This document shows, in pieces, positions 35,014-45,252 of a DNA stretch of 64,000 nt; the stretch's first letter is position 1; every line of letters starts with the position of its first letter. The position numbers were made by a program, and so were the translations under genes. Where the stretch lies: positions 1-64,000 of the forward strand of contig JAIUPT010000019.1 in the NCBI GenBank assembly GCA_022315425.1, in the 5' to 3' direction. The notes under the pieces were generated by a model. It was not told where the DNA came from, searched no databases, and was given only the letters and a program-made list of their open reading frames with translations. This stretch comes from Pseudevernia furfuracea (lineage: Eukaryota; Ascomycota; Lecanoromycetes; Lecanorales; Parmeliaceae).

Positions 35014-35629
35014 CTTCATTTTCCAGTACGTTGGAACGGACGTTCGGACAACTGGGCGCCTTGCACCGGATTACGGATGAGGTCATTGAAATTCCGTAGA
35101 AAGCGGATGACGGTTTATTCCTACCCCTCACTATAAGTCGGTTCTATACGTAAAATATCCTCCTAAGCTGATAGCTCGCTAAGAGGCTCGATAGTTTCTC
35201 TGGTCTCCTTTACCTATCTTTTCGATTTATCTCTTTGTTAGCTCTACCTTAGCTTGTCTCCTACGTCGTTCAGCGATTTAAAGGTATAACGAAAACGAGT
35301 CAGGCGTTCATGTCAATGTTGTTGATATGTCGGTAGTGATGAACCCTAGCCCTCATTGTCTCGAAGCCGTACGACAGCGAGCGTCGACTGCCGCGTGCCG
35401 CTTACATTACTGCCTGTCACCAGTGCCGTTCTGTTCTAAAGCAGTGAGGCCACAATTGAACCATTAGGTTGTCTTTGTGAATAGATATTGGCCAAAGTAA
35501 GTATCGTACAAGTCAGAGCTACTGCGCATGCGGGTATAATAGGTGTAGGATTTTTCTACGCGCGAGATCAGATGCGCTCCAAAAACCAATAAACAACCCT
35601 CTCAAAAGGTGGCTTTTAGTCTCATCATC
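35014..35629. other. Intergenic region
   Basis: No gene seen. Moderately AT-rich, with no RIP-like collapse. Confidence 0.4.
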
Positions 35630-36230
35630 ATGCTTGTCTTTCAACTGATCTTGCTAGGTTTCTCTTCCGTCTCAGCGCTCGTGTCAAACCTCCTACCGCC
35701 AGCAACAACATACTCCATATCGCAAAACTCCCCCATATCTGCCAACGAGCCCATCTATAACGCGAGGTAAGAACGGCCTATGAGAGCATTTCGTGAAAGC
35801 TAGCTCAGCTGCTAATCCAACGCTTTACTCCTTTTCCCGTCACAGTCGCCCCCTACCTTCCCGCCAACTCCTCTACCAGCACCAGCTAGTCAACTCTCCC
35901 GGCCAATCCATCATCGCCTTCCGCGTCACATTTCCCAAAAACGACGCTTTCCCGCCTCACCGCCATGACGGCGCTTCGATTATCGACTATGTGCTCGACG
36001 GCGCCGTACTGAACCGAATGAACGATGAGCCGATCAAGGTGCTCGCAGCAGGCGAAACTTAGTATGAGGCGCCCGGGTGCCACCACCAGACATTCGACAA
36101 CCATCTCGCGACGGAGCAGACTACCGTGCTAGCGACTTATGTTGTTGATACGGAGGTGGTGAGAGAGGGTGGGTTAGCTGCACTTGTGATCGTTGATGAA
36201 GAATTTAGAGACGTGGTTGGGCCGTCATAG
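35630..36230 (+). pseudogene. Secreted cupin-domain protein with a premature stop
   Basis: Two exons: 35630-35766 and 35846-36230, joined in phase across a 79-nt intron (GTAAGA...CACAG, with GCTAATC as branch point). The signal peptide is MLVFQLILLGFSSVSALVS. The second exon has the cupin metal-binding pattern FPPHRHDGASIIDYVLDG (residues about 83-100) and the second motif as YEAPGCHHQTFDN. Between them, at 36060-36062, TAG interrupts GET-stop-YEAPGCHH where a Trp fits the family. A single TGG-to-TAG change explains this. The frame is otherwise intact to TAG 36228-36230, about 173 codons. Either a recent pseudogene or an allele with one nonsense mutation. Confidence 0.75.
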
Positions 36231-36894
36231 GAATAGGTGATGCGTCTGTTTCGCGAATTTGGTAAATTCCTAACCCAATCGCCAGGGTTGGCGAGAAGAA
36301 CCAATGATGAAAGGCGCAGCCGTCAGACTGTCAACCTAATTGATGACGCTATAGAAACCTATCCCGGTGTCCTAAAATGGGAGGAACGTTTCAAGAACCC
36401 ACGCAACAATTATGGCGATCTCTTTGTCCTTGTCTGTGTGCATGGCTCCGCAAGTGGGACTGTCAAATGGGGAACCCATCGGTCGCAGGCTGCCCAGGTC
36501 CCAATGCGTAGGCGAATCGAGCTGCAGGTCCAAATACGTCAGGAGGATCATGGATGTTGCTCAATCAAAGGAAATATCCGATGTCGTAGAAATCCTTTAC
36601 GGCTTCATTTTCAGAGGCTCCTTATAGCCACTCAGTTATCCTCGAGGCATCGTAGCACAGACTTGTACATATGAACAAGCGAGAGTATTTTGAATCAGAC
36701 AGATAACCATACAGGCCGAACTTTCGATTAAATACACCGAAACGGTGACTCTGATATACACCAATAGAAGACAATATTTGCAATTCCACCAAACCTTTAC
36801 ATGCCGAGCCCGCTGCACTTCAACCAAACTCTGTCTGAAACTCCGGGCTCATAATGCCGAAAGAAGAGAATCGACTTGCAAGCCTAGTCGATCT
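36231..36894. other. Intergenic region
   Basis: Open frames here lack splice-consistent or domain support. No gene called. Confidence 0.4.
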
Positions 36895-37396
36895 TTACGG
36901 TCCGGCTCCGTAATTGCAGTCGAAACTTATCCCCCCCGTTGACCAGAATCCACCACCAGTCTCCGACAAAGGTGTAGTTCCGGACCAATCAGCATATTTG
37001 AACTCGACTTGCGCGCTACCAGTAGAAGGTGGGTAGTAAAAAGATTCCAAGCCATATGCCATGCCCACAGAGGTAACGTAGGGACCATCCCTAGAACGGA
37101 AAATAAAGTCAGTGATATGGATTGACGCGTCACAGGGTGGGAAATCCCCGGGGGGGGGGGTGCGCGCAATGCAAGAATACGTACATTACCGTTGCCGGCA
37201 GCGTGTCAAAATCACCACTGTATGGCACAGTGACCGAGTTCACCAAGACGCCGATAGTCCATACGTCGACGAGGAGCTGGTTGTTGTCGTTATCAACGAC
37301 GGCAACAGCAGTACATGGCTGTCGATACTGTTGCGTGGAAAGGGCAACGTGACCGGCGGCGGCAAGGAGATACGGGGCGAGCTTGGAGAAGTACAT
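36895..37396 (-). CDS. Small secreted protein, effector-like
   Basis: Two exons: 37396-37185 and 37090-36895, joined in phase across a 94-nt intron (GTACGT...TTCTAG) that contains a 12-base G/C homopolymer (37149-37160). The product has 135 residues. MYFSKLAPYLLAAAGHVALS is a signal peptide. The mature protein is short, with Cys in QPCTAV and FDCNYG, and is rich in Gly, Tyr and Thr near the end (SETGGGFWSTGGISFDCNYG). I preferred this start over an in-frame Met at 37615 because the signal peptide begins here. No known family. Size, secretion signal and gene-poor surroundings match fungal candidate effectors, which is inference only. Confidence 0.6.
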
Positions 37397-37723
37397 TGCG
37401 AAGGGAGTTGACGAGAAGGTTGCGAGAGATGGTCTGACTTGGCAGAGACGAGGAGAGTGTAAGGAGGTGCGGTTGCGTTGAGAGTTGTTGTTGTAAGGAG
37501 GTGCGGTTGCGTTGAAGTTATTGTAGAGAGATGCGATTGTTGGAGTTGATGATATAAGAAAGGAAGGGCGGTGATAGCTATTAAATAGGCGTTTGCTCTC
37601 TTGGCCAAGAGACAATTTCGATAATCGTTACCCCTTTCTTAAGCGACACTCTGTGAAGTTATTCGTGAACATGGTAGAGCACGGCGCATCAGACAGGGAA
37701 CTCATGGTAATGCAATAACGGCG

Positions 37724-37796
37724 TGTAATTCCAACTCTCGTATAATTCCAACCCCCGTATCATTCCAACTCCCGTCTCATTCCAACTCCCGTATCT
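37724..37796. repeat. 17-bp tandem repeat, four units
   Basis: Units like TATCATTCCAACTCCCG repeat four times with one or two changes each. They lie about 330 bp upstream of the small secreted-protein gene. Confidence 0.8.
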
Positions 37797-38174
37797 TATG
37801 CTTCCCATCTCCACAGACGGCTATATCCTAGATCATTTGTACTTTACCTTGGCAATCTTAATATTCCTACGTACGAGAGGGGTTTCGCCACTTTTTTTCC
37901 CAACCTCTAATCTCGCAGCAATGCGCGGGCAAGAGAGGCTCCCCGAGGTTCTTCCAAAACTCAATCTGACCTGTTGCAACTTGCAAGTACATTATTTAAG
38001 GGTTAAACCTTTGGAACGTACTACTCTGCTGTGATGTTGATCATAGGTATTAAATTGTCTTCTCGTATTTATCCCGTAAAAATAAGTAATGTTACCTGTT
38101 ATCTTGATTCCCGCATGAAAGTGTAAAAGCACCGACCCTCGAATGATAACATTATTATTAAAGTATCATTTTAC

Positions 38175-38548
38175 TTTATTAGAGTCATTTCGCACCCCCT
38201 GCACACTCTCTTCGCTTGTTTTCGCTTGCTTGGTTTCCGTACCCTCGGGAGTACTATTTACTAGCTTCGAACTGAGACTCTTAGCAGATTTTAGTACGCG
38301 TTGCAGCAGACACGCTAGAATTTAACCGAGGATTCAACGAATCAGAGCTCATAACGAGGTATTCAAACCTTAATGTTTTATCCAACCTCTGGAAAAAAAA
38401 ATAGACTCGTTCTAAACCTTTAGCGAGATTACTAGCTAACCAAAACAGGTACCATTATTAGTATACCACGTACTAAGCGCGTACTATCCTCGGAAACCAG
38501 GCTTTAAGACATGAGAGTGTGCAGGGGGTGCGAAATGTCTCTATTAAA
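38175..38548. mobile_element. MITE with 36-bp terminal inverted repeats
   Basis: The left end (38175-38210) and the reverse complement of the right end (38513-38548) share 36 bp with two mismatches, including CATTTCGCACCCCC. The element is 374 bp long, AT-rich inside and has no ORF. A second, inner inverted pair includes TGGTTTCCG (near 38230) and CGGAAACCA (near 38491). I could not define a target duplication with certainty. Confidence 0.72.
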
Positions 38549-38737
38549 CCTCGCAGTAGGGTTACGACGAAAAGTTGGTAAGAGTTACATAATATATTCA
38601 CCTTCGGAGTTTTCTCACTCTCCAGAGTTCCCATCTCTATCCTACATCATTTTCTCTCCTTTTCTTACCAAGAAACTTCTCTTCGTGAGAACACGCGTTT
38701 CAAAGCTTCTACATCTCCATCATTTACACCGACCGAG

Positions 38738-40385
38738 ATGATTGTTCTCTCCATACTCACAGCCATCAAGGCCTTCACGATGACTCTCTTCATCTTTTCG
38801 AACCTGGTAGCAGGTGGTGGTTGGCACCTCGACGAAGAAACATGCGGTGACGCTGCGGGTAAGGATAAGACTTATCTACTGCTCACCAAAGCTCTGAATA
38901 GAGCGGCCGTGGCCCATGCCAATATAGCAACCATCTTCTACAGTCTTAGGGTTCAAACGCCCGAGGCATTCCAACAGCGTATATTGCAAGTGTTGGGAGG
39001 TCCGAATCCAGCTTCCGCGGATGACGCAATTAACGCTGCCAAAGCCATGTTCAGTGGAGGAGATGATCCTACTAGCGCGAATCCTCCTCGATATCTCCAT
39101 GGTCTCCGGACTGTGAAGGCGGAACTTTCTAAAGATGAAGTGAATTACAATCCGGGAGGCGTGGTAGAACGGCAATGCCTATCTCACAAACTCCGACTCC
39201 GTCGCTAATCAATTTTACAGATGATCTACTGCGATGCAAGGCGCTTGGGGACTCTAATCACGGAAGGTCAATCCGTAACCTTCGACGCGGGTATGTACAG
39301 ATCGAAGAGACCAGCCAGAGGCAATTGACTGACGGGTCGATAGCGTCAGATACCACATACCCTAGACCATTGCCGCCATGTGGTGCAGACTGGGAAACTG
39401 GTGCTGCGATGTTCCTCACACATTGGGCTCAGCCAAATCCCGGCCAAAGCGGCTACCAACCGGACCGTATTACGCTTTGCGAGTGGTTTATGAAGGACTT
39501 GGTGTCGCAATGGTCGCCACCGGCGTGGTACAGCTACTTCACTAAAGTCACTATAGATTTCGCCCGACAGGCACTAGATACGTTTGAGGATAGCAATGGA
39601 GATGTTGGTGCGGATGGATGGGCTCAATGGCGGGAAAACCGGGGTCACTTCTTCGGTGGTCGACCTGAGATTGAATATTCCTTCGGCCTTGAGACTCTCC
39701 TTACGAGCGTGGTAGGTCATGTCTACTAATCTGGGGAACTGAAATTTGGAAATTTGAAATGGGCTAATTGTTCGATGAACTACGTAGCTCACAATGACAT
39801 CGGTAGGCGGCTTCAAGGGAAGTGGTGGCGCCCTATCTGGGTCGCCTGCCAAGAAGTACGAGTTATCTGCCTCTGATGGTGCGTTTGGAACTTCTATGTC
39901 TGATGACTCATCACTCGCAAGCTAACCACGCCCGGAACTAATAGGCTGGGAGGCCAACGAATTGCTACCCAAAGTGGGTTTACCTTATACTGACCCTACC
40001 GCGGCAGCCAACTATCCTTGTATGTTTCCAGCCAGGCTTAGAATGTCTCCACTCTCCAGTGCACTGCTGATTCCCGTCTCCTAGTACCATACATGCTCAT
40101 TAACTCGAGTAAGTCCCCCGTCGCAACACTTGAACACAGCTCCGGGATATGAGCAGGAAAATATGCTAATAAACTGCCTTGTCGAAACCTCTAGTCTCCA
40201 ACAATCTTGCTGCAGGTTTCTTGATCAAACCGGATGGCAATTATATAGAGGATCTCATTCCTTGGTATGACAATTGCGACTTCATGGTCAACTATGTGCC
40301 CTATGCCACCGACGGAAACGGATGTGCAGCTAGATCCACCTGGACACCTGACAGTGATTTTGATTCTTGGAATCAGACAGCATAA
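38738..40385 (+). CDS. Secreted protein, distant metallopeptidase-like
   Basis: Six exons by splice signals and phase: 38738-39163, 39221-39290, 39344-39711, 39788-39878, 39945-40019, 40195-40385, about 406 residues. The fourth intron has branch point GCTAAT and the fifth GCTAACC. The signal peptide covers about the first 26 residues and ends before GGGWHLDEETC. After a helical N-terminal half come GGVMIYCDARRLGTL, ITLCEWFMKDL and, near the C-terminus, DGWEANELLPKVGLPYTD. The last resembles the YGW...N segment of fungal secreted metallopeptidase-like proteins, but I find no HExxH. If the intron at 39712 is not spliced, the protein ends at 39729 (293 residues) and the rest is a separate small frame. 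Confidence 0.55.
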
Positions 40386-41707
40386 CCGGAGACGTTTGGC
40401 GGCCGGGGACCACCGTGGGCCGGCGAGGTCGCGTATGACGATGGGGCTGATGTTGAGTATGAGGAGAGGATGGGGAGAGGAGGGGTGGCTTAGGATCAAC
40501 ATTGCTGTTCTTTGTACAGCTGATGTCGGGACTTTGGAGACGTCATGGCATACACTTCAAGAAAAGCGTATGAATAGATGGAACAACGTCATACTTGGTC
40601 CCACTGATTCTGTACCTTGCTTCCTTCCTAGATCCCTTGACCCCGCTTAGAGATTACTATCAAGGCATTGGGCAGTGGGGGAATATCACTACTACGCTTT
40701 CAAGGATTAAGGATTTTACAACATACAGGCCAGTACAATGGTATTCGCGTTTGGGACAACCAAAACTTCAAAAGGCCAGCACTCTTGTTCAAACGTAGCT
40801 TGACCATTGAATCTAGCCCCCGCCGTAGCTCGTAAATACAGACGCATCAACATTGTGAAATTGACTGGAGCAACATCGGGCGGAGGCGAAGCTGGCATGC
40901 GGCCGAACATTTATGAGTTGCAAATTAAATGAGATTCCTTGTGAGGCGGGGCGCGATGAATGTTGCCAAGGAATCTCATTTAATTTGCAACTCACAAATT
41001 CAATCAGCCTTGTCAGCCATAGCGTTTAAGCGCAGCTATGATTACGGGCCTATGATTGGCGCAGGCTGAAAAGCGTAACGACGTGGCGGACGATTAGTGA
41101 AAAGGGCTGACTTGTAGGGTAATGACGGGTTGCTTCCAGACGTCGTGTAAGGCTTGAATGAGTACATACCTACACGGTTTACCAAGTATGACTGGAATGC
41201 TGAGCCAACAGCAAAATCAAGTTTCTCCCTGGGCTCACACCCTAAATGATGCTCATGTGGTATAAACGAGTTGACGAAGTGGAATGTTGCTTCGAATTTT
41301 GTGCGGTTGGAGCTTCACCTCAAGACTTTACGTATCAGTACTCAATCTAGAAAAACGCTTGCCGTCCTCTCTATATCGCAGAATCCCATCTGACGGAGGG
41401 CATCCGACCAGCACTCATACGACACAAGGCGGCTACTCACCCAAGCCGATCCAAACAGCGTGCATTGGCAACGAATTCCCACACTCCTTCTCTCTATCCC
41501 AGCGATCAACGTTACCTGCCCAATCCCTACTATGAGTCCAAATCCATCAGCAGTTGGCTATCACAATCGGCTTCCGAGATGTCAAGTCGTTGAGTTGTAT
41601 ACTAGTGATTGGCCTCTATCTATGCTAAAGCTTGAGTCATTGCCGAATAGCTCAAAACTTTCGAACTTTGAACGGAGGACGTCACTGCCTGCATTGTCAT
41701 CGCGATT
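40386..41707. other. Intergenic region with a hairpin
   Basis: No gene supported. A GC-rich frame continues for 35 codons after the TAA at 40383 but is not called. It contains the perfect inverted repeat at 40914-40994. Confidence 0.4.
40914..40994. repeat. Perfect 28-bp inverted repeat, 25-nt loop
   Basis: The arm at 40914-40941 (TGAGTTGCAAATTAAATGAG then ATTCCTTG) is exactly the reverse complement of 40967-40994. The loop is 25 nt and GC-rich. It is not a terminator (no U-run), is far from called genes and shows no RIP. It may be a foldback element or a hairpin-RNA locus. Confidence 0.8.
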
Positions 41708-42136
41708 TCACCGAGGCTTGACCGTGGTCCATAAGAGAACAAGACGATCCACTACTTCCATATCCGCCATTTTCAAATCATCTTGTTCGCTTTCGTCCAT
41801 GCCTGGCTCTTGAATGTCAAACGTTGGTGCATCACTCTGAAGATACGAAGCAGATGGAGAAAATCTTCTTGTCAACGACGATGCTACTTGATCCATTCGG
41901 TACCTGAAAATAGGACGGTTAAGAGCCGCTGGATTAGTGATCTGGGTCGACGCGGCCGGAGCGTACATGGAAGAAGGAGGATGAACAAAGCTCGATGAAG
42001 TCTCTGCGGCAGCTGGCAGGTTGAACTCAGTCCCAGGCATGGAAGCTCTGATGTTTTCATTCTTCTTGGCCATCTGTGGATCCCCCACACCTTCGTTTAC
42101 AGAATTCGTAGTAACAGCCTTAGGTGCGGCGCTCAA
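41708..42136 (-). CDS. Hypothetical protein, 142 residues
   Basis: An uninterrupted minus-strand frame from MSAAPKAVTTNSVNEG. The composition (Ser, Ala, Pro, Met) suggests a largely disordered protein. It has a Pro/Ala-rich segment at residues about 48-70 and an acidic stretch (DESEQDDLKMADME) near residue 115. No domain, signal peptide or membrane segment. It is not confirmed by splice signals and could be chance. Confidence 0.35.
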   Translation of the reverse strand: MSAAPKAVTTNSVNEGVGDPQMAKKNENIRASMPGTEFNLPAAAETSSSFVHPPSSMYAPAASTQITNPAALNRPIFRYRMDQVASSLTRRFSPSASYLQSDAPTFDIQEPGMDESEQDDLKMADMEVVDRLVLLWTTVKPR

Positions 42137-42307
42137 CGCGAGACCTTTGACAGCTTTACGTTATCGAAAAAGCGAGCGCTAGGGTCAAAAGTTCTTGATT
42201 TTTTATGATTTTTTAGTAATTAAGTATATATAACGTTTGCTTTTCTTCTTCTTTTCTTTCTTTTTATCGCACTAAAAATCAGCGCTTCTTCGAGAAAGAG
42301 AATAGTG

Positions 42308-42485
42308 TTACGATCGTACTCTATATCCCTTGACATCGACTAGACGCTAGACTCATTGAAGCCTAGCCTAGTCTTGGCGGAGGTCTTATCTCTTACATAT
42401 ACAGAGCCTCCCTCCTAGATAGTTCGATAGACTCTTTATTCTCGTCTACTTATACCCCTACGATCCTTCTAGATCTGATTCTAAC
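42308..42485 (-). repeat. Solo LTR, diverged compact-element family
   Basis: TGTTACGATCGTAC...TTCTAACA. Read on the minus strand it lines up with the 188-bp LTR: the shared blocks (complement orientation) are ATCCCTTGACA, GTCTTGGC and CCTCCCTCC in the same order. Heavily diverged; no target duplication found. Confidence 0.6.
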
Positions 42486-42744
42486 AACTTTGTAGAGAGT
42501 TGATAAAATAGCTTAATACGATACGTCTTCTTTGAAATGTAGATAGAATAGAGAGATATATATATATAATAAAAGAGTATATACATGTAATAAAAGAATA
42601 TGTTGAATAACAGACCATCAGGCCGTCTAGATAATGCTCTAAGAAGGTAAGAATACATGAAGTGTGAAACCCATCAAGTGTGTGCCGTTGCCAAGCCGCT
42701 AGTAGATAGGGCTGATTGCCACTATCTTCAACAGAATATGTATA

Positions 42745-42933
42745 TCTATCAGAACCCTTCAATTAATCATAGATTATTCCGCCCGCACTAGCGTGTCTTT
42801 AGCGCTACACTAGTGGGCGACTCTTAGTTAGATTTTACTTTACACCCTTTTTTCTTAGTAACTACATAGTATGCAATAGAGTCGTTCTATTGTCACTCAG
42901 TACGAGACCTCATATCCTTCGTACATTACAACA
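42745..42933 (+). repeat. Solo copia LTR
   Basis: Contains CCGCCCGCACTAGCGTG, CACTAGTGGGCGACTCTT, GCAATAGAGTCGTTCTATT and the end ATTACAACA, all in copia-LTR order. No interior is attached. The start is approximate. Confidence 0.8.
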
Positions 42934-43097
42934 CACCGAGATGACTGGTGGGCTTGGGAGCCTAGTATACATCTCAAGAAGACTTTCTATTCTCTTCAAG
43001 GACTCCAGATAGAAATATTCCTTATCACCACCCACACCAGTGGCGCTTCGGACCAAACCGTTTTCAGTGATAAACGTACACGAGCTGCGACGGTATC

Positions 43098-44508
43098 CTA
43101 ATCTGGTGGATCGGTATCCACCTCCCATCTGCGCTCGACACTAATGTGACCCAACTCCATCGATGAACAGTCGTCTCCCTTACTTCGCGGACCATTTTTC
43201 GCGTCCCCGACTATAGCCTTGGTAGTGACTCCAAGTGAATGTTCCCGGCTGTCAATTCGACTTGCAGAACGAGGATCCAAATACATTCGGCGTGAGCGCT
43301 TTTGTGCGCGATCCGAGCTGTAGACCTTGGATGAGGTCCCGGAGCTGAGTTTACCAGTGGAAAAGTATGAGCGAGAAGATTTAATTTTCTCATGTGTTAA
43401 GTCGTAGAGAGGTTTCAAAGTCGGAATTGAGCCGCAGACAACGAGAATGAGATTTTCCGTGCTAGAGCACAGTACCGCTTAGTCAGTTCCATAATGAGAG
43501 TGTCGATAGGAGCTCTGGACTAACGCTGCCCAGATGTAGAGATCGTAGGTGGCCCCTGAGATTGTATAAGCACCACCTTGGGGACTTATATGATCTGTTC
43601 AAGACTTACAGGTCAAATCAGATCGAGCAGTAAGATCAGGAAGCTTTGAGGTCTTGATAGCAGCGCAAATGCCGGCGCTATGACAATGTCAGCTGAAATT
43701 CAAGCTAAATGCTTGGCTCGATGTCTCGTACAAGATACCTAAGCTCAACAAAGCACCTAATGCAATCTTCTTTCGCAGCGCTAAGTTCAGGTCCCAAACA
43801 ATCATAATTGGCAGCAGAGCTAGACAAACATCCATGAACGCATTGTAGCCCACACAAAGTCAGTGTTATGTTTACATTATTCTGTTGATTTTGAACCTAC
43901 TGCCGCAGAAGAGAGAAAAGGCCAATTGGGTTGATGGGTTCCAGCATTTAGCGTAAGGAACTTTTGCAGGTCCTTCCCAGAGCGTTCGAGCAGGATTACA
44001 CTGTGTAAATGTAAAGATAGAAGTCAAACTGCTGATTATGAAGGTAAAGACAATGCTGATGTAGAGAAACCATTTCTGCCAGAATGCGGAGGGTCCAAGA
44101 AGTCTCAGTAGTAGAAGAGCAACAGAGATCTTGCCAGTCCCGAGCGACATGATATTGAACGGCTGAGAGACCCAGTTCAATTTGGTTGTATACTCGACTT
44201 CAGCGGGGGTCAAGTAATAAAGATGACGACCTCCTCCATGGTGAATCATAAAGGTAGCAGTAATAGCGAGAGATATAAACAAAAGCTAAGAGACTGTCAA
44301 CGATCGAATATGAAGATCAAAGAAGCGGTATGCTCACTAGTGTTATAACCATAACCCAGTCATCAATACCCGTGGCTTTGATCTTGAAACGAGAATAGAT
44401 CCTCATTGCAACCACGATGATGGCTATAGGAACTTCTGTCCAGAACATTGCCATCAAGGATCCGCCTCTGTCCCGGTCGCCTCCCTGAGGGACTGGGAGC
44501 GAATCCAT
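43098..44508 (-). CDS. SAT4/Pth11-like integral membrane protein
   Basis: Six exons in phase: 44508-44338, 44285-43901, 43849-43732, 43677-43610, 43555-43525, 43461-43098, 378 residues. The fold is that of the fungal rhodopsin/SAT4 group. Membrane helices include VPIAIIVVAMRIYSRF, FISLAITATFMI, KISVALLLLRLLGP and LYISIVFTFIISS. Family-typical pieces are TGIDDWVMV, TQCNPARTLWEG, NAFMDVCLALLPIMIVWDL, WATYDLYIWAATENL and VVCGSIPTLKPLYD. The cytosolic tail is Ser/Arg/Lys-rich. Members are plasma-membrane proteins, some receptor-like, but their ligands are mostly unknown. Oddity: the acceptor of intron 2 reads GG (TGTGTGG before GCTAC) where AG is needed to keep the frame, so the gene may be impaired. 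Confidence 0.8.
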
Positions 44509-45252
44509 GTGAATCGAATTTTGGAGAAAAGGAGAACAGCGAGTCCAGAGATAGCGAAATCAAGGAACAGAGACTACACAAGAGAAGCAACGGGTCTCGA
44601 AGGATCATGTGAATATCTAGAACCAGCAGGTGATGAGAAGAGTTGACCTGATCTCGTTGCGAAGAGGCTGAGGCTGAGAACAGATCAGTTGCATCGAGCT
44701 GAAGCGCTGAGAAATTAGCGGAAACCTCGACCGAGCATGACTGCATGAACCACACCTCTATGAGGCAAATAATCTAATACATATTCGCATTGCATCGAAG
44801 GCTAGGCAAATTTCGTCGTCAGCTTGAAAATCGAGTGTGGAAGGTTGATCGTACATTGAAACAGCTTTGCTGATTAGTGTGATGATGTGGCTTGTTTCTA
44901 CGGATGATGCACCTCATTGGGACTGCTTCCCGGCTGGAAACAAGGTGGTCATCTGCTCGATCTCGAGACTGTGACAGCAGCTGTGGAGGCCAAGAGAGAA
45001 AAATAGGTACTTAGTGCAAGAATAGTCACGTTTACCCGCACTAAGGACCACGGTTCCTTGTTTTGCTTGCATCGGAGATCGGAGCTACGCTGCAGGTAGA
45101 TTATTAAGGCAACCACGTATCTAGCCTGATTTCCTCAATGACCAGTAGTCCAGTACATCTTGGACCAATGCAAACTATGGAAAAGAGCCTTCGTATACTA
45201 TCTAGTCACAGCGTCTTTGAATGCAGTTGTATCCACCTCTACTGGATGAGCA
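44509..45252. other. Intergenic region
   Basis: Upstream region of the SAT4-like gene and 3' side of the methyltransferase gene. No gene seen. Confidence 0.5.

Noticed and set aside
39923..39925. In-frame TAA in the secreted protein at 39.8 kb as a RIP stop
   Set aside because: It lies in an intron with donor GTGCGT, branch GCTAACC and acceptor ATAG that keeps the frame.
40386..40492. 35-codon GC-rich frame after the TAA at 40383
   Set aside because: Same frame as the last exon and coding-like, but the TAA may simply be the natural end; too weak to claim a nonsense mutation.
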